From Brooklawnia sp963780175 (GTDB lineage Bacteria > Actinomycetota > Actinomycetes > Propionibacteriales > Propionibacteriaceae): a stretch of DNA of 64,000 bases. Positions 21,142 to 29,731 of the stretch are shown piece by piece; positions within the stretch are counted from its first letter, which is position 1, and the number at the start of each line of letters is the position of its first letter. The translations under genes were made by a program, and so were the position numbers. The notes beneath the pieces were generated by a model. It ran no database searches. It worked only from the letters and a program-made list of their open reading frames with translations, and was not told where the DNA came from. The DNA lies in assembly GCA_963780175.1 (NCBI GenBank), contig CAWAAT010000003.1, forward strand, positions 248,001 to 312,000. Reading direction: 5' to 3'.

Positions 21142-21219
21142 CCCTGAATGGAGCGCAGCAGTGAACCCGGCAAACGTTTCAATGGGGGTTCTGCGTCAAC
21201 TGGTGTGCGCAGTTCAGGG
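21142..21219 (+). repeat. 78-bp palindromic repeat, copy A
   Basis: Begins CCCTGAA-TGGAGCGCAGCAG and ends GTGCGCAGTTCAGGG, with GGCAAACGTTTCA in the centre. The terminal CCCTGAA and TTCAGGG are inverted repeats. It is in direct orientation to copy B (22028-22105), 886 bases away, and inverted relative to copy C at 10766-10842. It lies 64 bases upstream of the DUF559-type gene. Confidence 0.8.
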
Positions 21220-21282
21220 TTGATCATCCACAGGCTCCGGGCAATCTGACGAATCGCGGTGGCAACTGCCCACCCTTGCGTC

Positions 21283-22038
21283 ATGCACCCCCGGATCGAA
21301 GAAGAACTGAACCTCTCAGGCGGCGTCATCGCGCGTCGTCTGCTGCCCGGCCTGGCGACCCAGATCGACTGGGCCATCCGCGCTGGCGAGCTCACTCGCG
21401 TCCTGCGGGGCGTTTACGCCCGGCCCGCCGACGCGACCAGTCTGCGCACCTGCACCAGAGCAGCGGCTCTGGCCGACCCGACGGCCATCATCTGCGGCAG
21501 AGCCGCAGGTGTGTTGCATGGCTGGTTCGAAGCTGAGGACGGATTCGTCGACGTGAGTTCGGCGGTGCTGCGTTCCAACAACTGGTTGCGCGTCCAGCGA
21601 CGTTCCATCCCGCCCCGGCTGACACGTCGAGTGGGCAACGTGCGCTGCACCTCGCGGGCACTCACCACGGTCGATCTGATTCCGGAACTGGGGCCGACGA
21701 TCGTGGACGAAGCGCTTCGCCGTCGTGTCCTGCGGGCGGCCGGCATCAAAGGCTGGCAGGCCAACCACGCGGTCATCGCCCACCCCGATGAGCCGCCGCT
21801 CGCCTACCTGGACATCGCTTTCGTCCAACTGCGGCTCGCCATCGAGATCGACGGAGCCGAACACCACGCCAATCGGGACGCGTTCCGGCGTGACCGCCGC
21901 CGCGACGAGACGCTTGCCCTGTTGGGCTGGCAGGTCGTCCGGTTCGAGGCCCGCCGGGTATTGGACGACCCCGTCGGCTTCGCCAACGCGGTGTCCGCGC
22001 TCATCCACCTCAGAGAAGGGCAACTCGCCCTGAGATGA
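21283..22038 (+). CDS. AbiEi-antitoxin-like N-terminus plus DUF559 (Vsr-like nuclease) domain protein
   Basis: 251 residues. Residues 1-80 resemble the AbiEi-type winged-helix domain (GELTRVLRGVYARP, then CTRAAALADPTAIICGRAAGVLHGW). The C-terminal 100 residues look like a DUF559/Vsr-like PD-(D/E)XK fold (LDIAFVQLRLAIEIDGAEHH, RRDETLALLGWQVVRF). This architecture is common and multicopy in actinobacteria and has no settled function; no toxin gene lies next to it. It is bracketed by direct repeat copies A and B, and the stop codon and last four codons lie inside copy B, so gene and repeat have moved or been maintained together. ATG 21283 has no clear ribosome site. Confidence 0.75.
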   Translation: MHPRIEEELNLSGGVIARRLLPGLATQIDWAIRAGELTRVLRGVYARPADATSLRTCTRAAALADPTAIICGRAAGVLHGWFEAEDGFVDVSSAVLRSNNWLRVQRRSIPPRLTRRVGNVRCTSRALTTVDLIPELGPTIVDEALRRRVLRAAGIKGWQANHAVIAHPDEPPLAYLDIAFVQLRLAIEIDGAEHHANRDAFRRDRRRDETLALLGWQVVRFEARRVLDDPVGFANAVSALIHLREGQLALR

Positions 22039-22105
22039 GCGCAGCAATGAGCCCGGCAAACGCTTTCAGTGCGGTTTCCCGCCAACTGGTGTGCGCAGTT
22101 CAGGG
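22028..22105 (+). repeat. 78-bp palindromic repeat, copy B
   Basis: Same family and orientation as copy A: begins CCCTGA-GATGAGCGCAGCA, centre GGCAAACG, end GTGCGCAGTTCAGGG. It overlaps the last 11 bases of the DUF559-type gene and supplies its TGA stop codon. The 15-base right end is identical in all three copies. Confidence 0.8.
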
Positions 22106-22153
22106 TGCCCCGGCACACTGTCGGTGCAGGTGAGGCGGCACTACGCTGGCTCC

Positions 22154-22579
22154 ATGAGCGCCACCGTGATCACCTGCCGTAACTGCGGAACCCGCAACCG
22201 GGTGCCAGCCGTGGCGTCCGGCACGCCGACCTGCCCGAAGTGCAAGAACCCGTTGCCCTGGATCGCCTCTGCCGAGGACGACACCTTCGAGGCGGTGGCT
22301 GACAGCGCGAAGGTCGCGGTGCTCGTGGACCTGTGGGCGCCGTGGTGTGGGCCGTGCCGTCAGGTCACCCCGGTGCTCGAACAGATCGCCAACGACCAGG
22401 CCGGCAAGCTGAAACTGGTGAAGGTGAACGTCGACAACGCCCCGGGGATCTCGGCCCGCTTCGATGCCCGTTCGATCCCCACGATGGTGCTACTGAAGGA
22501 CGGCAAGGTCACCGGACGCCAGATCGGCGCCCAACCGGCGGCGTTGTTGAAGCGCTGGGTGGCGTCCCAGCTCGGCTGA
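22154..22579 (+). CDS. Thioredoxin with N-terminal zinc ribbon (thioredoxin-2 type)
   Basis: 141 residues. An N-terminal zinc-ribbon (CRNCG, then CPKCK) precedes a complete thioredoxin fold with WCGPC active site and the cis-proline region SIPTM. This is the TrxC arrangement, a cytoplasmic disulfide reductase often linked to oxidative stress. TACGCT ends six bases before ATG 22154, suggesting a leaderless message. Confidence 0.93.
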   Translation: MSATVITCRNCGTRNRVPAVASGTPTCPKCKNPLPWIASAEDDTFEAVADSAKVAVLVDLWAPWCGPCRQVTPVLEQIANDQAGKLKLVKVNVDNAPGISARFDARSIPTMVLLKDGKVTGRQIGAQPAALLKRWVASQLG

Positions 22580-22652
22580 CTGGTCGAGCACGTCGCCTGC
22601 CGGCCAGGCGGTTGGCGCCTTAGAATCGGACTCTCACCAGGGGGTGCGCGCC

Positions 22653-23450
22653 ATGAGTGTCAGACCGCCGGCCGTTGCCGGAGCGTTCTACCCAGCGAAC
22701 AGAGCCGTCCTGAGGTCCATGGTCGATGAGTTCCTCGCGGACGCTCGGCCGCTGGTCGCCATCGGCCCTCCGAAGGCCCTGATCAGTCCGCACGCCGGAT
22801 ACGTCTACTCGGGGTCGACCGCGGCCCTGGGGTACGCCAGCCTGGAGCCCGTCGGTCATCCGGTGACGCGGGTGGTGATCACCTGCCCGACCCACCGGGT
22901 CGGTATCCGGGGCATCGCGCTGCCCGGGGTGGACGCGTTCGCCACGCCGCTCGGTGAGGTGCCGGTGGACACCGAGACCACGGCGTCGCTCGATCGGTTC
23001 CCGCAGGTGACCACGCGTCCCGATGTGCACGCCGAGGAACACGCCCTTGAGGTGCACCTGCCGTTTCTGCAGCGGGTGCTGGGGCAGTTCAGCATCGTCC
23101 CGCTCGCGGTGGGTGAGGTGTCACCCGACCTGGTCGCCGAGGTGTTGGACGCCGTCTGGGGAGGTCCGGAAACCCTGGTGGTGATCAGTACCGACCTGTC
23201 CCACTACCTGCCCTACCAGCGGGCCCGCGAGGTCGACGCCGACACCATCGACCGGATCATGCGCATCGAGGCCCCGATCGGTGAGCAGCGGGCGTGCGGG
23301 GTGCGGGCCCTCAACGGGCTGCTGACCTTGGCCGGGACGCGCCGCCTGCGTCCCACCCTGCTCGGCGCCTGCAACTCGGGAGACACCGCTGGCGACCACT
23401 CCCGCGTGGTCGGGTACACGTCCATCGCCTGGCATGAGGAGGATCGATGA
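22653..23450 (+). CDS. AmmeMemoRadiSam system protein B (MEMO1 family)
   Basis: 265 residues of the MEMO1/UPF0103 family, related to extradiol dioxygenases but of unproven activity in bacteria. Family hallmarks are RPPAVAGAFYPANR at the start, ISPHAGYVYSGSTAA and VVISTDLSHYLPY. ATG 22653 has AGGGGG eight bases upstream; GTG 22644 is an alternative. Its stop overlaps the next start as ATGA, so the two proteins are translationally coupled. Confidence 0.9.
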   Translation: MSVRPPAVAGAFYPANRAVLRSMVDEFLADARPLVAIGPPKALISPHAGYVYSGSTAALGYASLEPVGHPVTRVVITCPTHRVGIRGIALPGVDAFATPLGEVPVDTETTASLDRFPQVTTRPDVHAEEHALEVHLPFLQRVLGQFSIVPLAVGEVSPDLVAEVLDAVWGGPETLVVISTDLSHYLPYQRAREVDADTIDRIMRIEAPIGEQRACGVRALNGLLTLAGTRRLRPTLLGACNSGDTAGDHSRVVGYTSIAWHEEDR

Positions 23451-24004
23451 ATCTGCCAGCAGACGCCGGACGCGTCCTGCTGCCGCTGGCCAGGGCCTCG
23501 ATCGCCCGCCGGCTTGGCTGGCAGGTGGCCGACGTCACCTGGGAGGAGTGGCTTGACGAGCCGGGCGCGAGCTTCGTGACGCTGAGCATCGGTGGTCGGT
23601 TGCGCGGCTGCATCGGCAGTCTGGAGGCCTACCGAGGGCTGGGGGAGGACGTGGTGGCCAACGCACGGGCGGCGGCGTTCCGCGACCCCCGGTTCCCGGC
23701 GCTGGGGGCCCATGAACTGTCCGCCGTTCGCATCGAGGTCTCGGTGCTGAGTGCCCCCGAGCCGATGGCCGTCACCAGCCGCTCCGAGGCGCTGGCGGCA
23801 CTGGTGCCCGGACGCGACGGCGTGATCCTCACCAGCGGAGGGCATCGGGCGACGTTCCTGCCCCAGGTGTGGGAGCAGCTCCCGCAGCCCGAGGACTTCC
23901 TTGGGGCGCTGACCCGCAAAGCCGGGCTGCCGGCTGGCCACTGGGACGAGCACACCTGGCTTGCCCGCTACCGGGTGCACTCGTGGATCGAACCACCCGC
24001 ATAA
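23447..24004 (+). CDS. AmmeMemoRadiSam system protein A (AMMECR1 domain)
   Basis: 185 residues of the AMMECR1 family; the invariant LRGCIGSLEAYR hexapeptide region is present, as are FRDPRFPAL and VSVLSAPEPM. Overlap by 4 bases with the MEMO1 gene fixes the start at ATG 23447. In many genomes a radical SAM enzyme completes this trio (AmmeMemoRadiSam); none is present here, the next gene being an FKBP. The role of the set is not established. Confidence 0.9.
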   Translation: MNLPADAGRVLLPLARASIARRLGWQVADVTWEEWLDEPGASFVTLSIGGRLRGCIGSLEAYRGLGEDVVANARAAAFRDPRFPALGAHELSAVRIEVSVLSAPEPMAVTSRSEALAALVPGRDGVILTSGGHRATFLPQVWEQLPQPEDFLGALTRKAGLPAGHWDEHTWLARYRVHSWIEPPA

Positions 24005-24033
24005 CCTCCGCCGGGCTCGGGTAGCCTCGTGGG

Positions 24034-24405
24034 ATGACTGAGAAGCCCTTCATCGACCCGCCCACCGGCCCCGCCCCCGCCGACCTGCAGATCACCGACG
24101 AGGTGGTCGGCGACGGCGCCGAGGCGACCCGCGGAGCCACCGTCCTCGTCGACTACGTCGGCGTCGGGTACGACTCCGGTGAGGAGTTCGATGCGTCCTA
24201 CAACCGCGGTCAGCCGCTCGCCTTCCGGTTGGGGGTCGGCCAGGTCATCAAGGGCTGGGACGACGGCGTGCTGGGCATGAAGGTCGGTGGACGTCGCAAG
24301 CTGGTCATCCCCTCCGACCAGGCATATGGCCGTCGAGGCATTCCCGGCGTGATCGGCCCGAACGAGGCCCTGATCTTCGTCTGCGAGCTGCGCGCGGTTC
24401 GCTGA
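24034..24405 (+). CDS. FKBP-type peptidyl-prolyl cis-trans isomerase
   Basis: 123 residues, a single cytoplasmic FKBP domain (ATVLVDYVGVGYDSGEEFDA, FRLGVGQVIKGWDDGVLGMK, LVIPSDQAYG, LIFVCELRAVR). The last motif is usually LVFxVEL, so a Cys replaces the common Val/Asp position. It catalyses proline isomerisation during folding. TAGCCT ends exactly six bases before ATG 24034 and no Shine-Dalgarno is present, pointing to a leaderless transcript. Confidence 0.93.
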   Translation: MTEKPFIDPPTGPAPADLQITDEVVGDGAEATRGATVLVDYVGVGYDSGEEFDASYNRGQPLAFRLGVGQVIKGWDDGVLGMKVGGRRKLVIPSDQAYGRRGIPGVIGPNEALIFVCELRAVR

Positions 24406-24440
24406 CTGCGGCGTCCCTGTGGGGGCGGCGCAGCCCACGC

Positions 24441-24773
24441 TCACCGGTCGTCCGCCTCCACCCGAGCCGCCCAGCTGTGGGGATCCACCCGGTGTCGCCG
24501 CAGAAGTACCGCGTCACCGGGCGAGGCGACGGTGATGCCCTCCTCGCTCCACCGTTCTCGTGCCTGGGGAAGCAGTGGCGCGGGCAGACGCCCGGACGCA
24601 TTCACCACCCGCCACCAAGGCGTGTCGGACGCGTCGGTGGCCATCACACGGCCCACCTGGCGCGGACCGCAGCCGACCAGTTCGGCCACGTCCCCGTAGG
24701 TTGCCACCGTCCCTGGCGGCAGCGCCCGCACAGCCCGCCTGACCCGCTCGGCCAGGTCGTCGCGTTCGTCCAT
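24441..24773 (-). CDS. Alkyltransferase-like protein (ATL/MGMT family)
   Basis: 110 residues equivalent to the DNA-binding domain of O6-methylguanine-DNA methyltransferase. The active-site PCHR is replaced by PWWR (in TPWWRVVNASGRL), so the Cys acceptor is missing; this is the mark of ATL proteins, which bind O6-alkylguanine and hand the lesion to nucleotide excision repair. The helix-turn-helix region GTVATYGDVAELVGCGPRQV is well kept. It is convergent with the FKBP gene. Confidence 0.9.
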   Translation of the reverse strand: MDERDDLAERVRRAVRALPPGTVATYGDVAELVGCGPRQVGRVMATDASDTPWWRVVNASGRLPAPLLPQARERWSEEGITVASPGDAVLLRRHRVDPHSWAARVEADDR

Positions 24774-24825
24774 GCCCAGAATGGTGCCATCAACTGGGCC
24801 GGTCGGCTGTGGTGTACTGGGCTGC

Positions 24826-25827
24826 ATGTCGAAGCCCCTCGCGATCCTGCTGGCCGGTCTGCTCGCGCTGGCCGGGTGTTCCGGAGCCCCCGGATCGTCC
24901 GGAGCTACCGGAGTCGAGGAGAACGCGTCCCAGCAGACGCAGTCGCCGGCCGGCGGGACGACGTCGTTCGAGCAGACGCCGACCCCGACACCGGTTCCGA
25001 CCCCGACTCCCACGCCCACCCCGCCACCCCCCGAACTGCCTGGTGGTGGCCGGGAGTTGTTGCCGAACTATCGGCTGTGCGGCTTCGTCGGCTACCCGGG
25101 AGCCTACGGTCAGGGACAACTGGGGATCGGCAACGTCGAGGACCGGATGCCCGAACTGATGGCTGCCTGCGCTCCCTACGCGGGCGACCGGAAGATCATG
25201 CCGGTGATGGAGCTGATCACCGTCACCGTGATGCCCGACCCCGGGATGGACGGGCTGTGGCGCCACCGCACCGATCCGGCGATCATCGACCACTGGTTGT
25301 CGGTGGCTCGACAGAACAACGCGATGTTGCTGTTCGACATCCAGCCCGGACAGTCCAGCTTCCTTGAGGAGCTGAAGGCCCTTGAGCCATACCTGGTCCA
25401 GCCGGACGTGGGCGTCGCCCTTGACCCCGAGTGGGCGATGGGGCCGGGCCAGATTCCGATGCAGAGCTTCGGATCGACGTCGGGCGAGGAACTGAACGAG
25501 GTGGCCGCCTACCTTTCGGGGCTGGTCGCCCAGCACAACCTGCCGCACAAGGTGATGCTTTATCACATCCTGAACCCGGAGATCATCAGCAACGAGGCGG
25601 CGTTGTTGCCGCATCCCGGGGTCGTCCTGATCAAGAGCGTGGACGGCATCGGCGCGCCGGCCGACAAGATCGCCACCTACGACAGGGTGAAGGCCGAGGT
25701 ACCGCCGCACGTCGCGATGGGTTTCAAGCTGTTCTACGAGGAGGACGTGGCGACCAGTGGCGTCCTGATGACCCCCGAAGAAGTGCTGGCCCTGAGCCCC
25801 GTGCCCGACTACATCATGTACGAGTGA
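24826..25827 (+). CDS. Conserved lipoprotein of unknown function
   Basis: 333 residues. A lipobox signal peptide (LLAGLLALAGC) anchors it outside the membrane, followed by a linker rich in TP repeats (about 45-70) and a globular domain of some 250 residues. The domain has an alternating beta/alpha look with IMPVMELITVTVMPDPG, MLLFDIQPGQSSF, VGVALDPEW and FKLFYEEDV, suggestive of a TIM-barrel glycosidase-like fold, but I recognise no catalytic motif. ATG 24826 follows directly after a possible TGTACT -10 hexamer. It stands alone between two minus-strand genes. Confidence 0.75.
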   Translation: MSKPLAILLAGLLALAGCSGAPGSSGATGVEENASQQTQSPAGGTTSFEQTPTPTPVPTPTPTPTPPPPELPGGGRELLPNYRLCGFVGYPGAYGQGQLGIGNVEDRMPELMAACAPYAGDRKIMPVMELITVTVMPDPGMDGLWRHRTDPAIIDHWLSVARQNNAMLLFDIQPGQSSFLEELKALEPYLVQPDVGVALDPEWAMGPGQIPMQSFGSTSGEELNEVAAYLSGLVAQHNLPHKVMLYHILNPEIISNEAALLPHPGVVLIKSVDGIGAPADKIATYDRVKAEVPPHVAMGFKLFYEEDVATSGVLMTPEEVLALSPVPDYIMYE

Positions 25828-25854
25828 GCGCTCAGCCCAAGACCGGACGCCAGT

Positions 25855-26187
25855 TCAGCGGTAGACCGGACGCGTCTCGGCGTCCACCCAGTTGAGGTAG
25901 TCGCTCGACCCTCCGATGATCGGCAGGGCAACGATCTCTGGGGCGTCGTAGACATGCACCTCACGCACCTGCTCGGCTATCTCGGCCAGGAGAGCCGTGC
26001 GGGTCTTGACCAGCATCAGCACCTCCTCTTCGTGGTGCACCTCGCTCGACCACCGATAGGTGGAGTCGACCCTGGTCACCTGGACGCAGGCCCCCAGCCG
26101 CTTGGCGATGAGCATGTCAGCGATGCGGGCCGCCAACGCCTCGTCTGGCGTGGTGATCATCACTACGCAGCACTCGGTTGTGGTCAT
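25855..26187 (-). CDS. cutA: Divalent cation tolerance protein CutA
   Basis: 110 residues, full-length for CutA, a trimeric cytoplasmic protein of the PII-like fold originally tied to copper tolerance. Family motifs are VMITTPDEALAARIADML, RLGACVQVTRVDSTYRW and HEEEVLMLVKT, ending in the YLNWVDAET region. ATG 26187 is the only sensible start. It lies downstream of the amino-acid permease on the same strand, with a 50-base gap. Confidence 0.95.
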   Translation of the reverse strand: MTTTECCVVMITTPDEALAARIADMLIAKRLGACVQVTRVDSTYRWSSEVHHEEEVLMLVKTRTALLAEIAEQVREVHVYDAPEIVALPIIGGSSDYLNWVDAETRPVYR

Positions 26188-26237
26188 GGCCTCCCCGTTC
26201 TCAGTAGTCCCTATTGTGCTGCGGTTCGGCCCGCTGG

Positions 26238-27670
26238 TTACGGCGCCTCAGGAAAGTCCTCGACGTGGTCGAAGTCCATGTCGAGTTGGTGGTAGTAACG
26301 CTTGTTCACCCACCAGGTGACGGCCCAAGCCAGCAGGCCGATGACGATCAGGATGCCGGCGATGAGGAACTGCTGGGGCGAACGGCCGGTCCAGGGCCCG
26401 ACCAGGTAGCCGGTCAGCAGCGCCGCCACCACCGGTAGGAAGGTCGGGGCCTTGAAGTGGTGGTGGCTGACCTCGTCCTTGCGCAGCACCATGACGGCGA
26501 TGTTGACCACGGTGAAGACCATCAGCAGCAGCAGGGCTGTGGTACCGCCGAGTTGGGAGACCTGCCCGACGAAGGTGATCAAAGCCACCGCCAGACCGGT
26601 GGTCACGATGATCGACACCCACGGGGTACGGCGCGCGGCGTGCACCCTGCCGAACACCGGCGGCAGCACCTTCTCGCGCGACATCCCGTAGAGCAGTCGC
26701 GAGGCCATCATCATGTTCAGCAGCGCGGTGTTGGCGACCGCGAACATCGAGATGAACGGGAAGATCTTGCCGAACGGCAGGTTGGGGGCACCCACCTTGA
26801 CGACCTCGAGCAGCGGGGTGGCCCCCTGTGCGCCCAGTTGGCCGGGGGGCACCAGCGCAACCGCGGTCATCGAAACCAGCACGTAGATGAAACCTGTGAT
26901 GCCCAGCGCGCTGAGCATGACTTTGGGGAAGGTGGTGGACGGATTCTGGGTCTCCTCGGCCATGTTGACCGAGTCCTCGAAGCCGACCATGGCGAAGAAG
27001 GCGACCGAGGTGGCTGTCGAAATCGCCAGGAAGAGTGACTTGTCGGCCGGCGTCTCGAAGACCATCACCTGCCTAGAAGTCGGCGCGTCCCTCGGTGATG
27101 GCGATGACCCCGACCAGCAGGACGATGAGCAGACCGGACAATTCGATGAGCGTCAGCACGACGTTGGTGACCAGCGAGTGGCCGACCCCACGCAGGTTGA
27201 CGACCATGATCAGCAGGATGAACCCGATCGCAGCAATGGTCACGACAGTCGGTTCGACGCCCAGATTGAAGCCGCGCAGCAGGTTCTCGGCGAACGCGCG
27301 CGACGCGGTGGACGCCGAGGTGATGCCCGAACTCATCACCACGAAGGTCACCATGAAGGTCAGGATGTTGATGCCGAACGCCTTGTGGGTGTACAGCGCG
27401 GCGCCTGCGGCACGTGGGTACTTGGTGACCAGTTCCAGATAGCTGAAGGCGGTCAGGAAGGCGACGACGAAGGCCAGCAGGAACGGCAACCAGACGGCAC
27501 CGCCGACCTCCCGGGCGACCGTGCCGGTCAGCGCGTAGATGCCGGTGCCCAGCACGTCGCCCATGATGAACAGCAGCAGGAGACCCGGGCCCATCATGCG
27601 TTTGAGTTCGGTTCGGGTCTCGCCGGTCTCGGTCACCTCGACCGCAGCAATGCGGCTGGTCGCTACTCAT
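26238..27670 (-). CDS. APC-family amino acid permease, two frameshifts
   Basis: A 12-helix amino-acid/polyamine/cation permease. The N-terminal half (MMGPGLLLLFIMGDVLGTG, unwound helix 1, then ALTGTVAREVGG) and the C-terminal half (AFFAMVGFEDSVNMAEETQN, SRLLYGMSREKVLPP) are in different frames, joined near 27071-27075 where the first half runs into TAG directly after GRADF. The best start, ATG 27670 with GGAGG four bases upstream, is again in a third frame and needs a shift near 27650. Removing one base at each site yields exactly 476 codons. I judge it a single intact gene with sequence errors. Substrate unknown. Confidence 0.82.
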
Positions 27671-27816
27671 GGAACCTCCGGGCTCGGGTGGTGGACCGCT
27701 TCATTCTTGTGCATCCCGGCTGGCCTCGAGCAGGGACGCCCGATATTGGTGGCACCCGATTGACGTCTCGGGGATGCGGCGGTCGACCTACGCTGGGAGC
27801 GTCGAAAGGGGAACCG

Positions 27817-28296
27817 ATGGCCGACAAGAAGCAGACCACCAAGCGCGCCACCCAGACCGGTGAGGCCTCCGGCGGCTTCAGTGCCGAGGAGAAGGCTGCG
27901 ATGGCCGAGCGAGCCAAGGAGTTGAAGACCGAGAAGTTGCGCGCGGGGCGCGCTGACAAGGCGGCTGCCGAGGAGGTTGCCGTCCTGGAGAGGATCGCCG
28001 AGATGGCCCAGCCCGACCGCGGCCTGGCCGAGAGGTTCCACGCGATCGTCAAGGCGTACGCGCCGGCCCTGGCTGTGAAGCTCTGGTACGGTATGCCCGC
28101 TTACGCCCGGGACGGCGCGGTCGTCTGCTTCTTCCAGAGCGGCGAGAAGTTCAAGACCAGATACTGCACCATCGGCTTCAACGACGCCGCACAGTTGGAC
28201 GAGGCCAACCTCTGGCCGACGGCCTTTGCTGTCGTCAAGCTGACCAAGGCCGACGAGAAGCGTCTCGGCGACCTGGTGAAGCGGGCCGCTGGCTGA
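27817..28296 (+). CDS. DUF1801 domain protein with charged N-terminal extension
   Basis: 159 residues. The first 55 are Lys/Glu/Ala-rich and likely disordered or a coiled coil; the rest is a DUF1801-like domain (RFHAIVKAYAPALAVKLWYG, MPAYARDGAVVCFFQSGEKF, TIGFNDAAQLDEANLWPTAF). The family is widespread, with a fold compared to iron chaperones, but no proven function. ATG 27817 is preceded by AAAGGGG. It is convergent with dnaB. Confidence 0.8.
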   Translation: MADKKQTTKRATQTGEASGGFSAEEKAAMAERAKELKTEKLRAGRADKAAAEEVAVLERIAEMAQPDRGLAERFHAIVKAYAPALAVKLWYGMPAYARDGAVVCFFQSGEKFKTRYCTIGFNDAAQLDEANLWPTAFAVVKLTKADEKRLGDLVKRAAG

Positions 28297-28316
28297 GTTC
28301 GCGTCCGACGAAAGGG

Positions 28317-29667
28317 TCAGGCCTCGGGCATGTCGGTGAAGCGGCTCATGTGCCCCTGGAACGAGACCGAGATCGTGTCGGTACGTCCGTTGCGGTGCTT
28401 GGCGATGATCAGGTCGGCTTCGCCGGGCCGGCTCTCCTTGTCGTACATGTCCTCACGGTGTAGCAGGATGACGATGTCGGCATCCTGCTCGAGTGAACCT
28501 GATTCGCGCAGGTCTGACAACATCGGCCGCTTGTCCTGACGCTGCTCGGGACCGCGATTCAGCTGGCTGAGCGCCAGACACCGGAAGGTCGAGTTCCTTG
28601 GCGAGCAGCTTGATCTGTCGGCTGAACTCGCTGACCTCGATCTGGCGGCTCTCGACCTTCTTGCCAGAGCTCATCAGCTGCATGTAGTCGATGACCACGA
28701 ACTTCAGGTCGTGGCGTTGCTTCAGCCGCCGCGCCTTCGCGCGGATCTCCATCATCGTGAGGTTCGGCGAGTCGTCGATGAACAGCGGAGCGTCCTCGAA
28801 CGACTTGGTGCGAGCCGCGATCCGCGTCCACTCCTCCTCGCCGAGTTGGCCACTGCGAATGGAGTGCAGCATCACCCCGGCCTCGGCCGAGATGAGCCGC
28901 ATGACGATCTCGGTCTGGCTCATCTCAAGGCTGAAGAAGGCCGTCGCCAGCTTGTGCCTGATGGCCGCCGAGCGGGCGAAATCCAGGGCCAACGTCGACT
29001 TGCCCACGGCCGGTCTGGCCGCAACGATGATCATCTGCCCGCCGTGCAGGCCGTTGGTCAAGTCGTCCAGTTTTTCGAACCCGGTGGGGACGCCGCTCAG
29101 CCCACCCCCGCGTGCCCCGATCGCCTCCATCTCGTCGTAGGTGGGCTCGACCAGTTCTCGGAGCGCCTTGTAGTCCTCTGAGCGTTTACCCTCGGAGACC
29201 TCGTAAATGGTCTGCTGCGCGACATCGACGATGTCGGCCACCTCGCCCTGCCCCGCGTAGCCCATCTGGGCGATCTTGATGGACGCGTCGACCAGCCTGC
29301 GCAGCACCGCCTTGTCGCGCACGATCTCGGCGTAGTAGGCGGCGTTGGCGGCCACCGAGATGCTCGACAGCAGGTCGGCCAGGTAGACGTGACCGCCCAC
29401 TCTGGCCAGTTCGCCGCGGCGCTCCAGTTCGGCGGCCACGGTGACCGGGTCGGCCGGCTCGCCGTGGCCGTACAGGTCGATGACCGCCTGGTAGATGAGT
29501 TCGTGCGCCGGACGGTAGAAGTCAGCCGGCTTGATCACCTCGATGACCTCGGCGATGGCGTCCTTGCTCATCAGCATCGCACCCAGCACGCCCTGCTCGG
29601 CGGCGAAGTCCTGGGGTGGCGTGCGACCCACGCCCGCAGCGTCGGGCGGCGGCTCGTCGTCGTACAT
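28317..29667 (-). CDS. dnaB: Replicative DNA helicase DnaB, one frameshift
   Basis: Hexameric helicase that unwinds DNA at the fork. The N-terminal primase-interacting domain begins at ATG 29667 (after AAGGGGG) and includes PQDFAAEQGVLGAMLMSKDA. The RecA-like domain has the Walker A IIVAARPAVGKSTLALDFA, FFSLEMS and FVVIDYMQLM. At 28574-28582 the frame breaks: after KELDLPV the current frame turns to unrelated sequence, while the adjacent frame continues LALSQLNRGPEQRQDKR and MLSDLRESGSLEQDADIV to the stop at 28317. One base removed gives 449 residues, a normal DnaB. As dnaB is essential, a sequence error is by far the best explanation; no intein is present. Confidence 0.93.
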
Positions 29668-29731
29668 CGCACCCCCTTGAACTGTCAGGTTGGGCACCTT
29701 AGCAGCAAGCTCGGCGACCCGCCAAAAGGAC

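Noticed and set aside
21283..22038. An AbiE-type toxin-antitoxin pair
   Set aside because: Only the AbiEi-like domain is present, fused to DUF559; no AbiEii-like nucleotidyltransferase toxin lies beside it.
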